Part shown: piece by piece, positions 1-8,798 of the stretch
Numbering within the stretch: position 1 is the first letter of the stretch
Layout: each line of letters opens with the position of its first letter
Source: Mesorhizobium sp. J8
GTDB lineage: Bacteria > Pseudomonadota > Alphaproteobacteria > Rhizobiales > Rhizobiaceae
Reading direction: 5' to 3'
DNA: 64,000 bases
Assembly: GCF_016591715.1 (NCBI RefSeq)
Contig: NZ_AP024109.1
Location: forward strand, 1,798,001 to 1,862,000
Program-made: the position numbers and the translations under genes
Notes under the pieces: model-generated
The model's database searches: none
What the model was told of the DNA's origin: nothing
Seen by the model: only the letters and a program-made list of their open reading frames with translations

Positions 1-396
1 CGAGCCGTAGGCGTTCGTGTCCCAATAGACGTTCAGCGCCGGAAACTCGAACCAGCGCACGATGAGCGGCGCGACGCCGAGCAGCGACATCACCACCATG
101 CCGATCCGCACGGGCCCGATCGCGCATTCCTTGGCGTAGCGGTTGAGCATATGGTTCGGCACCAGGCTTATGATGAGAAGCAGCGTCACGATCGTTCCCG
201 GCCAATGGTTGGGCTGCGGAGCGCTCAGACGCCAGTTAGGCCACAGCGTCGCGAGATAGAGATAGGCCCCAGCGGCCAGTGCAAAGCCGGTGCCTTCCAG
301 TGCCATGAAGCCAAGCGTGCCCCACCAGGTCGGGCTGCGCGGACCATGTCCGAAGGTCGGGAGGCCGGAAAGATCGACGGCGGGACGCTGGTTCAT
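1..396 (-). CDS. coxC: Cytochrome c oxidase subunit III, N-terminal part (cut by window edge)
   Basis: Membrane subunit of a haem-copper terminal oxidase; it supports proton pumping by the catalytic core but carries no redox centre. The visible 132 residues start MNQRPAVDLSGLPTFGHG and continue through WWGTLGFMALEG and a hydrophobic stretch ending in SLVPNHMLNRYAKE, a layout typical of subunit III. The ATG overlaps the stop of coxA by 4 bp (ATGA), so translation is probably coupled. It is the last visible gene of the alcohol dehydrogenase/oxidase operon. The C-terminal part lies beyond base 1, so completeness cannot be judged. Confidence 0.85.
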   Translation of the reverse strand, partial: MNQRPAVDLSGLPTFGHGPRSPTWWGTLGFMALEGTGFALAAGAYLYLATLWPNWRLSAPQPNHWPGTIVTLLLIISLVPNHMLNRYAKECAIGPVRIGMVVMSLLGVAPLIVRWFEFPALNVYWDTNAYGS

Positions 397-2369
397 TCCT
401 CGTCCTCCGGATCGCCTTTCGGCCAGAACCAGCCGATCAGGGTAACGGCGATCGGCGCGGCGCCCCAGACGATCGCCCAGGGCGTGAAGATCGAGTAGAG
501 GAAGGTGCCGCCCACGGCGATTGCCGCCAGCAGCGGCCAGATGGACGGCGTCGCCGATTTTTCGCGGATGTCGGGATGGGCCTCCGCCACTGTCGAGATG
601 ATCAGTTCGCGAGCATCGACGCGAAGGCCGGTCGCAACGGGAAGCGCCTCGCGCTCGGCCCAGAGCGGCTCGACATTCGTCACGACCGGAATGCGCGCGA
701 AATTATAGCTGGGCGGCGGCGAGGACGTCGCCCATTCCAGCGTGCCGGCGTCCCAGGGATTGTCGCCGGCCGGCGCGCCCTTCAACGCGCTGTGGACGAG
801 GTTGAAGGCAAACAGCACGAAACTCAGGAAAAAGAGCACCGCGCCAGCGCTGATGAAGAGATTGATGTTCCCCCAGCCAAGCTCGGCCGGATAGGTGTAG
901 ACCCTGCGCGGCATCCCCCAGAGACCGACGATGTGCATGGGGAAGAAAGCCGCGTTGAAGCCGATCAGGGCGAGCCAGAAATGCCAGCGCCCGAGGCGCT
1001 CACTCATCATGCGGCCCGTGATCTTGGGGAACCAGAAATAAGCCGCGCCAAGCAGCGGAAAGACCGCGCCGCCGATCAGCACGTAGTGGAAGTGAGCGAC
1101 GACGAAATAAGTGTCGTGCACCTGCAGGTCGAGCGGCACCGAGGCCAGCATGACCCCGGTGAGGCCGCCGATGACGAAGATGAAGAAGAAGCCGAAGACG
1201 AACAGCAGCGGCGTGCGGATCACCGGCCTGCCGTCCCAGAGAGTCGCCAGCCAGCAGAAGATTTGAACGCCGTTGGGGATGGCGATCATCATGCTGGACG
1301 CGGTGAAGAAGCTGGCGCCGAGCTTGGGCAGCCCGGTCGCGAACATGTGGTGAACCCAGAGGCCGAACGACAGGAAACCGACGGCGATCAGCGACAGGAC
1401 CAGACCGAGATGGCCGAACACCGGGCGCCGGGCGAAGGCCGGGATGATGGCGGAGACCATGCCCGTTGCCGGCAGGAAGATGATGTAGACTTCGGGATGG
1501 CCGAAGAACCAGAACAGGTGCTGGAACAGCAGTGCGTCGCCGCCTTCGGCCGGGTTGAAGATGTGCGTGCCGACGAGCCGGTCGAGGATCAGGAAGGTCG
1601 AGGTGATCATCACGGCCGGCATGGCGAAGACGACGACGAAGGACGTGACCAGCAGCGACCAGACGTAGAGCGGGATCTTGTCGAGCGACATGCCGGGCGC
1701 ACGCTGCTTGAATATGGTGACGATGGTCGCGACGGCGACCGCGAGCGAGGACACCTCGGTATAGGTGATCATCTGCGCCCAGACATCGGCGCGCTTGCCG
1801 GGCCCGTATTCCGGCCCGGACAGCGGCACATAAGCGAACCAGCCGACATCCGGCGCCATCGAGAGGGCGAAGGACACCCAGGCGAAAAGGCCTCCTGAGA
1901 CATAGACCCAGTAGCTGAAGGCATTGAGGCGGGGGAAGGCGATGTTGCGGGTGCCGACCATCAACGGCACCAGATAGATGCCGGTCGCCTGGACGATGGG
2001 GACGGCGAACAGGAACATCATGGTGACGCCGTGCATCGTGAACAGCTGGTTATAAAGATCCGGGCCGATCAGGCCGCGCTGCGGGCCCGAGAGCTGGATG
2101 CGCATGACGACGGCGTTGAGCCCGCCCAGACACAGGAACAGGAAGGCGGTGATCAGGTAGCGCCGTGCGATGACCTTATGGTCGACGCTCGACAGCGCGC
2201 CGATGATGCCGGGGGGCGTGCGCCACGTCCGCGTCAGCCAGCGATGCAGGCTGGCGTCATCCATGCCGGTGTCGCGCGGTCCGTCGCGCTCTGGCGCGAC
2301 ATCGCCTTTGGCGGACGCCTCGCGCTCCGGTGGCAGATCGCGTTCGCTTGTGAGATCCGCGCTGCTCAT
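393..2369 (-). CDS. coxA: Cytochrome c oxidase subunit I
   Basis: Catalytic core of an aa3/caa3-type oxidase: reduces O2 to water and pumps protons across the inner membrane. The 658-residue product has a charged, probably soluble, extension of about 50 residues before the first helix, then the usual multi-helix core. Redox ligands are visible: His113 in TMHGVTMMF, the HPEVY motif at 291-295 (CuB His cross-linked to Tyr, with the Glu typical of A-type oxidases), the His pair at 340-341 in VHHMF, and VAHFHY with His426/His428 for the two haems. The open frame extends upstream into coxB, but ATG 2369 overlaps the coxB stop by 4 bp (ATGA) and is the natural start. Confidence 0.95.
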   Translation of the reverse strand: MSSADLTSERDLPPEREASAKGDVAPERDGPRDTGMDDASLHRWLTRTWRTPPGIIGALSSVDHKVIARRYLITAFLFLCLGGLNAVVMRIQLSGPQRGLIGPDLYNQLFTMHGVTMMFLFAVPIVQATGIYLVPLMVGTRNIAFPRLNAFSYWVYVSGGLFAWVSFALSMAPDVGWFAYVPLSGPEYGPGKRADVWAQMITYTEVSSLAVAVATIVTIFKQRAPGMSLDKIPLYVWSLLVTSFVVVFAMPAVMITSTFLILDRLVGTHIFNPAEGGDALLFQHLFWFFGHPEVYIIFLPATGMVSAIIPAFARRPVFGHLGLVLSLIAVGFLSFGLWVHHMFATGLPKLGASFFTASSMMIAIPNGVQIFCWLATLWDGRPVIRTPLLFVFGFFFIFVIGGLTGVMLASVPLDLQVHDTYFVVAHFHYVLIGGAVFPLLGAAYFWFPKITGRMMSERLGRWHFWLALIGFNAAFFPMHIVGLWGMPRRVYTYPAELGWGNINLFISAGAVLFFLSFVLFAFNLVHSALKGAPAGDNPWDAGTLEWATSSPPPSYNFARIPVVTNVEPLWAEREALPVATGLRVDARELIISTVAEAHPDIREKSATPSIWPLLAAIAVGGTFLYSIFTPWAIVWGAAPIAVTLIGWFWPKGDPEDEE

Positions 2370-3379
2370 TTCAGCCCCTCGAGATAGGCGACGATGGCGT
2401 TGAGCTCGTCGCCGCTGAGATCGACCACCGGCATATGCGAGCCGGGCTTCACGCCCTGCGGGTCGGCTATCCAGGCAGCGAGATTGCCGCGGCTCATCGT
2501 CAATGTTCCGGCCGCGAGCGTCTGCCTGCTGGCAACATGGGTGAGATCGGGCGCGACGGTTCCGCCCGCGGGCGTGCCGCCGATCTTGTGACACATCACG
2601 CAGGGGCGTTTCAGGAAGAGATCCTCACCGGTCTTGGCCTCGTCGCTTGTGGGCGCGGCGGCCGGCTGCAACTGGTCGTTCCACCAGGCCTCGAATTCTG
2701 CGCGCGGCTCGGCGATGATGAAGGTGCCCATGTTCGCGTGCTGGGCGCCGCAGAACTCGGCGCATTGGCCCCGGTAGACGCCGGGCTTGTCGGCCTTGAT
2801 ATCGAGCACATTCATATGGCCGGGGATCAGGTCGAGCTTGCCGGACAGGCTCGGGACCCAGAAGGAGTGGATCACATCCGTGGAGGTGAGAAGAAGCCGC
2901 ACCGGCTCGCCGGCGGGAATATGGATCTCGTTGGCCGTGGTCAGGATGCGGCTCGGCGTGGCATCCTCGTAGCGCACTTCCCACCACCATTGATGGCCGG
3001 TGACGCGAATGGTCAGCGCTGCGTCGGAGCCGATCGCGGCAAGCGTTCTATTGGCGAAGAAGCTAAGCAAGGTCAGCCCGACCAGGATCACGGCGGTCAG
3101 CCCGACGGCGGTCATCACCACGCGCAGCTTCCGATTGTCCGCGCCGGCGTCAAGCACCAGCGGCTCCAGGCGTTCTCTCGATCGCATCATCAGCGGCACG
3201 GCAAGGGCGGCCATTACCAGCACCCACACCACTGCGCAGAGCCCGGTGAAGAACCAGATCAGCCATGCCAGCTCGCTTGCTGCCGGGCCCTTCGGGTCGA
3301 GCGCCGATTGCCAGCCTGCGCATCCCTGAAGAAACAGGGCGATTGCCGCGGCGAACGCAATCGAGGCCAAGCGTTTCAC
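2366..3379 (-). CDS. coxB: Cytochrome c oxidase subunit II fused to a cytochrome c domain (caa3 type)
   Basis: Accepts electrons at a binuclear CuA centre and passes them to subunit I. The 337 residues begin with a lipoprotein signal (lipobox LQGC, Cys20), then two transmembrane helices near 37-65 and 88-108. The CuA ligands are all present: His171, Cys206, Cys210, His214 and Met217. After them a C-terminal cytochrome c domain carries CVMCH at 260-264 and a probable axial Met316. A fused haem c makes this a caa3-type oxidase that takes electrons from a small cytochrome c. It overlaps the upstream cytochrome c gene by 4 bp. Confidence 0.95.
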   Translation of the reverse strand: MKRLASIAFAAAIALFLQGCAGWQSALDPKGPAASELAWLIWFFTGLCAVVWVLVMAALAVPLMMRSRERLEPLVLDAGADNRKLRVVMTAVGLTAVILVGLTLLSFFANRTLAAIGSDAALTIRVTGHQWWWEVRYEDATPSRILTTANEIHIPAGEPVRLLLTSTDVIHSFWVPSLSGKLDLIPGHMNVLDIKADKPGVYRGQCAEFCGAQHANMGTFIIAEPRAEFEAWWNDQLQPAAAPTSDEAKTGEDLFLKRPCVMCHKIGGTPAGGTVAPDLTHVASRQTLAAGTLTMSRGNLAAWIADPQGVKPGSHMPVVDLSGDELNAIVAYLEGLK

Positions 3380-3906
3380 GGCGACTTCCCCAGCGTGGCG
3401 GCATCCGGCATGCGGTTTTCCGAGGGATGAACCATCATGTCGTCATTGCGCGACGGCGCGGCGGACGAAGGCGCGTTGCCGCTCAGCGAGCGAACGAAGG
3501 CCGCAAGCTCCCAGATCTGGTCGTCCGGGATCTTGTCGCGGAAGCTAGGCATGCCGTTCGGACGGCCGTCGCGGATCGTGGCATGGATGCTTTCCATCGA
3601 GCTGCCATAGATCCACTTTTCGTCCATCAGCGCAGGGCCCATGCCGCCGCCGCCATTGGCATGGCATCCTGAGCAGTTGAACCAGCCAAACAGGCGCTTG
3701 CCTTCGCTCAGATGAAAGGCATTGGCCTCGAAGCTCGCCGCCTTGTTGTCTGTCGGGGAGGGCCGCTGCCCGCCGGGTTCCAGAGTTGTCACCGGTGTCG
3801 GCTGCTCGCCGGAGCCGAGCGCCGATTGCGGGCGCGTGTCCCGCTCCTCGCGCTGGCAGGCCGCCACCGCTAAAATCGCCAGGAGAAGCATGGCCGCGGG
3901 TTTCAT
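3376..3906 (-). CDS. Lipoprotein cytochrome c, class I
   Basis: Probable membrane-tethered electron carrier between the PQQ dehydrogenase and the caa3 oxidase encoded on either side. The 176-residue product has a short signal ending in a lipobox (VAAC, Cys17), a disordered spacer rich in Pro, Gln and Thr, and one haem-binding CSGCH at 78-82 followed by a Gly-rich loop. Met119 in NGMPSF is the likely sixth haem ligand. Its start and stop each overlap a neighbour by 4 bp. Position and anchor suggest it serves this chain specifically, which is inference. Confidence 0.88.
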   Translation of the reverse strand: MKPAAMLLLAILAVAACQREERDTRPQSALGSGEQPTPVTTLEPGGQRPSPTDNKAASFEANAFHLSEGKRLFGWFNCSGCHANGGGGMGPALMDEKWIYGSSMESIHATIRDGRPNGMPSFRDKIPDDQIWELAAFVRSLSGNAPSSAAPSRNDDMMVHPSENRMPDAATLGKSP

Positions 3907-4772
3907 CGCAACGGGCTCCCGGCCATGTCGAGAAGCGGCACGCCATATTGCGTCAGAACCGCGTCGATCTCGGCCTTGTGCCGGGCGAGCGCGCTGTTCA
4001 CTTCGCTGCGCAGCGCATCGTCCTCGCGCCGAACGCCCATGGAGATGTCGTACATCAGCGGCAATTGGGGGCCGTCGATGCGAGGCGTAACCGGCGTTAT
4101 CCGGAGCGGCACCTTCTGCTTATTTGCGAAATAGCCGGCGAGCGGACCCCAGACCACCGCTAGATCGATCTCGCCGCTCGCCACCGCTTCGACGATGCGC
4201 GCTGGAGGATTGGGAGCGGAGTAATCGCCATAGACGGGGTAGCCGATGAGATGCCCGACGACACCGCGGCGGCCAAGCGCCTGGACAGGAGGCGAGTTGG
4301 CGCCGTCGTCGCCAATGAGCTGAACGCCGATACGCAACTCGCGCAACCGCGGGTCGTTGAAGGAGGTCACGTCCGGACCCTCCTGGCGCGTCACGAAGAC
4401 GTAGGACGACCGGTAATAGGGCCGGGTGGTGCGCAGCATTTCGAGATTGGCAGGCGTGCCGGGCACGAGATCGCAAAGTCCCGCCTTCAGCGTGTTGCGC
4501 ACGAAGCCGCGGCGCTGCGCCCACCAGGTGTAGGTCAGCCTGGCCCCGAGATCGTCGGCAATGATTTGCGCGATCCTGTTCTCGAAGCCCTGACCGGCCG
4601 CATTGGAAAAGGGCAGATTGTTCGGGTCGGCGCAGACCCTGAGTTCACGAGCGCCGGCGGTCGCCGGCAAGAGCAGCAAGGCGAGCGCAGCGATGCCGAG
4701 CGCGATCCGCGGGAAGAATTTCCGTGCTACGCCGTGGATCAAGCAGAGCACATCAGGGGAGACGGAACACAT
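3903..4772 (-). CDS. Periplasmic substrate-binding-like protein of the quinoprotein dehydrogenase (XoxJ/MoxJ-like)
   Basis: Resembles the family of extracellular solute-binding proteins encoded beside PQQ alcohol dehydrogenases, where XoxJ/MoxJ is thought to help the dehydrogenase mature or activate rather than feed a transporter. A signal peptide (hydrophobic stretch ending near ATAGA) is followed by RELRVCADPNNLPFSN, a family hallmark, and the two-lobed binding fold. No ABC permease is nearby, which supports a dehydrogenase role. It overlaps the dehydrogenase gene by 20 bp. ATG 4772 is used; an in-frame GTG seven codons later is an alternative and gives the same mature protein. Confidence 0.85.
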   Translation of the reverse strand: MCSVSPDVLCLIHGVARKFFPRIALGIAALALLLLPATAGARELRVCADPNNLPFSNAAGQGFENRIAQIIADDLGARLTYTWWAQRRGFVRNTLKAGLCDLVPGTPANLEMLRTTRPYYRSSYVFVTRQEGPDVTSFNDPRLRELRIGVQLIGDDGANSPPVQALGRRGVVGHLIGYPVYGDYSAPNPPARIVEAVASGEIDLAVVWGPLAGYFANKQKVPLRITPVTPRIDGPQLPLMYDISMGVRREDDALRSEVNSALARHKAEIDAVLTQYGVPLLDMAGSPLR

Positions 4773-6627
4773 AAAGCGTGCCTCCCGCCGTGGTCGCGTT
4801 TTTCAGGTCCTTCATCGCGTTGACGAAACCGAGCGCGGCGGTCGCATCGCGCGGGTCGAGGTCGCCCGAAACGATGGCGCCGGCCCAACCGCCGACGCCG
4901 GACAGGATCGCCACATATTGGTGTCCGTCAGGGCCGCGATAGGTGATGGGCTGGCCGATAATGCCCGACGAGGTCTTGAACTGCCAAAGCAACTCGCCGG
5001 TCTTGGCGCTCACCGCCTTGAACCAGCCTTCCATCGTTCCATAGAAGACAACGTCGCCGGCGGTCACCACCGCGCCACTCCAAACCGGAAAGTTCTCCTT
5101 GAGGCTCCAGGCTGGTTTTTCCGCCGCGATATCCCAGGCCGTGAAGGCGCCGCGATTGCCGCCCGGCCCGGGGATCATGCGCACGTTCATCCCGACATAG
5201 GGCGTGCCGGCGATGTAATTCACCTCGACGCCTTCTTCGTCCATGCAAAGATTGTTGTGGGGGATGTAGAGCAGACCGGTCTTTGGCGAGAAGGCGGAAG
5301 GCTGCCAATCCTTGAGGCCCGATGCGGTCGGGCAGATGTCGCGGACGACCTTGCCGGTTCCCGTCTGCTTGTCCGGGTTTTCGATCAGGCGGCCGGTCTT
5401 GAGGTCGACGCCCTTGCTGGAATTGACGGGACCATAGGGTTTTGCGGACAGGACCTCGCCGGTGGTCCGGTCGAGGACGTAGAGGTAGCCGTTGCGTTCC
5501 GGCCGGACCAGCACCTTGCGCGGCTTGCCCTGCCAGTTCATGTCGAGCAGGACCTGCTCGTTGATGCCGTCATAGTCGTGCAGGTCGTGCGGGCTCCACT
5601 GATAGAACCACTTCGCGGCCCCGGTGTCCGGGTCGCGGGCAAAGATGCCTGACGTCCATTTGTTGTCACCGGGCCGCAGGTCCGGATTCCAGGGGCCGGG
5701 ATTGCCGGTGCCGTGGAAGATAAGGTTGAGATCCGGATCATAGGAAATCCAGCCCCACATATTGCCGCCGCCGATCTTCCAGGCTTCCGGCGGCCATGTC
5801 GTGACGCCGAGGTCCTTGCCCTTGTCCATGTCGTAATGGGGCTTGAAATCCGGGCCGATCAGCACGTCCTTGTCGGGTCCGGTGTTGTAAGCCGTCCACA
5901 CGACATGACCGTCGCCGGCGTCGAGCGCCTTGACCCAGCCGCGTACGCCCATCTCGCCGCCAGAATTGCCGACCAGCACTTTGCCCTTCACCGCAAGCGG
6001 CGCCATGGTGATGGTTTCGCCGATGTTGATGTTGCCGATATGGGCGTTCCAGATCGGCTGACCGGTATTCGCATCGAGCGCGATGGTGTGGCCGTCGAGC
6101 GTGTTGAAGAAGATGCGCCCGTCCGCGAAGGCCGCGCCGCGGTTGACGACGTCGCAGCAAGCAACCCCTTGCGCGGCGGGCTCCGGATTGGGCTCGTATT
6201 TCCACTTGATCGGCGCGCCGGGCTTGGAAAGGTCGAGCGCGTAGACGATGTTGGGAAACGGGCTCACGATGTACATCGTGCCGCCGACCACCAGCGGCGC
6301 GGCTTCCTGGCCCTTGTTCACCCCGGTCGAGAAGGTGAAGGCGACCTGCAGGTTCTTGACGTTGCCTTCATTGATCTCCGCGAGCTCGCTGTAGCGGGTC
6401 GAGGCGTAGTTCTTGGCCGGCATCGTCCATTGCCCGTCATCGGGCGGCGCGGCCGCGGCAGGCGGTGAGATCGCAGGTGCCGGCGGCGGTTCCGAAGCGG
6501 CTGTCAGCAAAGGAACGCAGGCCAGCAGCATGGCTGCAAAGACGCCGAGATGTTTTCGGGACGCCGACGATTGCCTGGTCAGCGGAGCGTCGCCGCTGGA
6601 TCGTGCCGGTTGCGCTGCTTGCTTCAT
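4753..6627 (-). CDS. PQQ-dependent alcohol dehydrogenase with lanthanide-type active site (XoxF/ExaF-like)
   Basis: Periplasmic quinoprotein of the methanol/ethanol dehydrogenase family: oxidises an alcohol with PQQ as cofactor and donates electrons to cytochrome c. The 624 residues start with an export signal (hydrophobic 28-44) and form the eight-bladed propeller. The vicinal Cys157-Cys158 disulphide over PQQ is present. The catalytic Asp351 is followed two residues later by Asp353 (HDYDGIN); in known enzymes this second Asp marks lanthanide rather than calcium dependence. No methanol dehydrogenase small subunit is visible. Substrate cannot be fixed from sequence: methanol, ethanol or a longer alcohol are all possible. 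Overlaps the upstream gene by 4 bp. Confidence 0.92.
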   Translation of the reverse strand: MKQAAQPARSSGDAPLTRQSSASRKHLGVFAAMLLACVPLLTAASEPPPAPAISPPAAAAPPDDGQWTMPAKNYASTRYSELAEINEGNVKNLQVAFTFSTGVNKGQEAAPLVVGGTMYIVSPFPNIVYALDLSKPGAPIKWKYEPNPEPAAQGVACCDVVNRGAAFADGRIFFNTLDGHTIALDANTGQPIWNAHIGNINIGETITMAPLAVKGKVLVGNSGGEMGVRGWVKALDAGDGHVVWTAYNTGPDKDVLIGPDFKPHYDMDKGKDLGVTTWPPEAWKIGGGNMWGWISYDPDLNLIFHGTGNPGPWNPDLRPGDNKWTSGIFARDPDTGAAKWFYQWSPHDLHDYDGINEQVLLDMNWQGKPRKVLVRPERNGYLYVLDRTTGEVLSAKPYGPVNSSKGVDLKTGRLIENPDKQTGTGKVVRDICPTASGLKDWQPSAFSPKTGLLYIPHNNLCMDEEGVEVNYIAGTPYVGMNVRMIPGPGGNRGAFTAWDIAAEKPAWSLKENFPVWSGAVVTAGDVVFYGTMEGWFKAVSAKTGELLWQFKTSSGIIGQPITYRGPDGHQYVAILSGVGGWAGAIVSGDLDPRDATAALGFVNAMKDLKNATTAGGTLYVFRLP

Positions 6628-7406
6628 TTCGGCGTCGAACCTCCGACGCCGGAACCGATCTCCGCCGCAATGTCGGCTTCGTGGCCGGCACAGAGCGGGT
6701 GACCCCAGCCGGAGGCGCTTTTCCCACCGGGATCGAGATCGTAGATGATGGCGTCCTTGCGGTTGGGATTGACGCCCGCCGGGACCTTGTCGAAGCCGAG
6801 GGCTGCGCGAACGCGCCAGGCGACATTGTGATCGGCGCAGGAGGAATCGCCGCTGACGCCGAGGCCGCCGACGATCGCCTTGCCGTCATAGAGGGCCAGG
6901 CCGCCGCCGAACACGACGACGCCTCCGATCGGCTTGCCAATCAGCGGGTCGTTGGCGCTGCCAAACGTCTTGGGGTCGCCGGCGTAAGCCGCTGCCTGAT
7001 TGACCGGATTGGTGGCTGGCAGGCCGAACAGCGGCCCGCCCGGCTGGACCCCAGCATAGAGATTGGCTGTCGAAAGCGCCATGTTGGCCAGGCTGAGCCC
7101 ATTGGCCGTGTTGGCCTTCTCGGCCGCGATCAGCCGGCTGCCGGGCCATTGCGCGTCAACCGTCGGTCCACTGAAGGCAACCGCGCAGACGGTGCCGTCA
7201 CGAGCGACGATCGCCGCCCATTCATTGGTTTCGAACCCGCCATTCGCCGGCCCGCCGCTCGCCTTGACATTGGCTTTCAAAGCCGAGAGCAGCTTGTCGT
7301 GATCGGCCGGACAGGGCGCTTGCGCGCGGGCAGTGCCTTGCTGCATGGAGCCAAACGCCAGGACAAGGAGGCCCAGAGCTAGTGACAAAAACCGACGATG
7401 AGCCAT
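6624..7406 (-). CDS. Secreted HbpS/GlcG-like haem-binding protein
   Basis: First gene of the operon. The 260-residue product has a signal peptide (1-29, ending ARA) and a GlcG/HbpS-type domain with the family's repeated Gly-rich loops (KPIGGVVVFGGGLAL, KAIVGGLGVSG). Proteins of this family are small alpha/beta proteins, some of which bind haem; a link to periplasmic cofactor handling for the dehydrogenase or cytochromes is inference from position. The frame stays open far upstream, but MAHRRFLSLALG at 7406 gives a proper signal peptide, so it was chosen. It overlaps the dehydrogenase start by 4 bp. Confidence 0.78.
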   Translation of the reverse strand: MAHRRFLSLALGLLVLAFGSMQQGTARAQAPCPADHDKLLSALKANVKASGGPANGGFETNEWAAIVARDGTVCAVAFSGPTVDAQWPGSRLIAAEKANTANGLSLANMALSTANLYAGVQPGGPLFGLPATNPVNQAAAYAGDPKTFGSANDPLIGKPIGGVVVFGGGLALYDGKAIVGGLGVSGDSSCADHNVAWRVRAALGFDKVPAGVNPNRKDAIIYDLDPGGKSASGWGHPLCAGHEADIAAEIGSGVGGSTPK

Positions 7407-7738
7407 GACCTGAAAACGTTTGTTGATGTTACCGAACTGACAATCGGTCGCTTTGTTCCTCGATATCGGGAAGGTTTGCACCGACGAGGTTGGCTGGCCG
7501 AGGCAACTGGATCGCGGGAGGAATCGGACGAAGCCGAACCGGCAGCAGATCGCTTCGTCCATCACGGCTGTTTGATACGCACGCCCGTTTGTAACTGCCG
7601 CCGGTTTGCGATCTTGCCGGTTCCGGGACCCAGATGAACGATCGGCGGCTTGGAGAGCTTGCGCTATCCGTTCCCTGCGACTCCGATGCATCGGGGCTAG
7701 GATTCTGAACACAAGACCGATCTGGCCGTTACAGGAAG
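7407..7738. promoter_or_regulatory. Divergent intergenic region upstream of the alcohol oxidation operon
   Basis: This 332-bp gap separates the minus-strand operon starting at 7406 from the plus-strand channel-like gene at 7739, so it must carry the operon promoter. I see no convincing sigma-70 boxes, inverted repeat or RNA gene in it. Short open frames here have no ribosome-binding site or recognisable product. Confidence 0.4.
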
Positions 7739-8782
7739 ATGCTCGTCGATGTCCTGCAGTTCGTCGGCGGAACCCTTCTGGTCTGGTTCACGCTTCGCGA
7801 CGTCTTTGACACCGTCGTTGTGCCCGGCGAGAGCCGGGCGTCCCTGCGTCTTGCAAGCCGGATGGTATTCGCCGGTTTGTTCGGGCTGCGCCATACGCGC
7901 AGGCCCGGCGCCGCCATTCCGGCAGCCTTCGCGCCTTTCGTGCTGGTAGCGTCCTTCACCGGCTGGATGCTGCTTCTCATTTTCGGTTTCGGGCTGATGG
8001 TGGATGCCTTGAGTGGTTGGTATCGGCCCGCGGTCCCGACTTTCTCCCAGGCAGTGTTCGTCGCGGGAAGCAGCTTGGTCACTGTCGGCCTCATTGAGAC
8101 GGACGCCACAGGTCCTGCCCGATGGGTCAACATCGCGGCGGGATTCTGCGGCCTGTCGGTCATGACCATGGCCGTCACTTACCTGCTTCAGGTGCAGACC
8201 AGCATCGGCAGGCGTGACTCCGGCATCCTAAAGATCACCACTGCGTCAGGCGATCCGCCATCCGCGGTAGCGCTGCTGGAACGCTATGCTTCACTCGGTT
8301 GCAAGGATGAGCTGGAACAGGTTCTCGTAAAAGGCAGGGACTGGTGCGCCGAGGTGCTGCAGAGCCATGCATCGCACCCCTTCCTGATCTATTTCCGATC
8401 CGTGGAAACGGGTGCGGGGTGGCCTGCCACTCTCGCCGCGTTGTTGGACCTTGCCGCCATTATTGAGGCGATCGATGAGCCCAAACTGCGCGGCAAGGCT
8501 ATTCTGCTGCGGGAGGAAGGCACTCACCTGGCGGACGAGCTTAGCAAATTGCTTCGGCTCGACATCGATCGCCCGGAAACCGACAACGAGGTGTTGCAGC
8601 AGGTCCTGGAACGTGCTGCAAGGGCGGGGTATGGAACTCCAAACCGGGATGGCTTGGAGCGACTGGCCTCGCTAAGGGAACGCTATGCCCCAACTGCGGA
8701 ATCTTTGTCGCGTCATCTGGGCAGTCCGCCCGCGCCGCTTCTGCCGAACGACCGCAGTTTGCCACGTGACGACCCGGCGTAG
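7739..8782 (+). CDS. Membrane protein with a potassium-channel-like pore loop
   Basis: A 347-residue protein with an N-terminal membrane region and a soluble C-terminal half. Hydrophobic helices lie near 2-18, 63-88 and 130-150. Between the last two is a re-entrant-looking segment with SSLVTVGLIE at 112-120, resembling the TVGYG selectivity filter but with Leu where the Tyr stands. The C-terminal 190 residues are helical and charged and could be a regulatory domain. A two-helix ion channel of the Ion_trans_2 type is the best guess, not proven. AGGA stands only about 2 bases before the ATG, an unusually short spacing. Confidence 0.6.
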   Translation: MLVDVLQFVGGTLLVWFTLRDVFDTVVVPGESRASLRLASRMVFAGLFGLRHTRRPGAAIPAAFAPFVLVASFTGWMLLLIFGFGLMVDALSGWYRPAVPTFSQAVFVAGSSLVTVGLIETDATGPARWVNIAAGFCGLSVMTMAVTYLLQVQTSIGRRDSGILKITTASGDPPSAVALLERYASLGCKDELEQVLVKGRDWCAEVLQSHASHPFLIYFRSVETGAGWPATLAALLDLAAIIEAIDEPKLRGKAILLREEGTHLADELSKLLRLDIDRPETDNEVLQQVLERAARAGYGTPNRDGLERLASLRERYAPTAESLSRHLGSPPAPLLPNDRSLPRDDPA

Positions 8783-8798
8783 CTTCCTCGACGTTCAC

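Noticed and set aside
576..1898. A 440-codon open frame antisense to coxA
   Set aside because: Its product is a charged Arg/Asp/Glu-rich string with no domain, and the opposite strand encodes a clear oxidase subunit. It is a by-product of high GC content.
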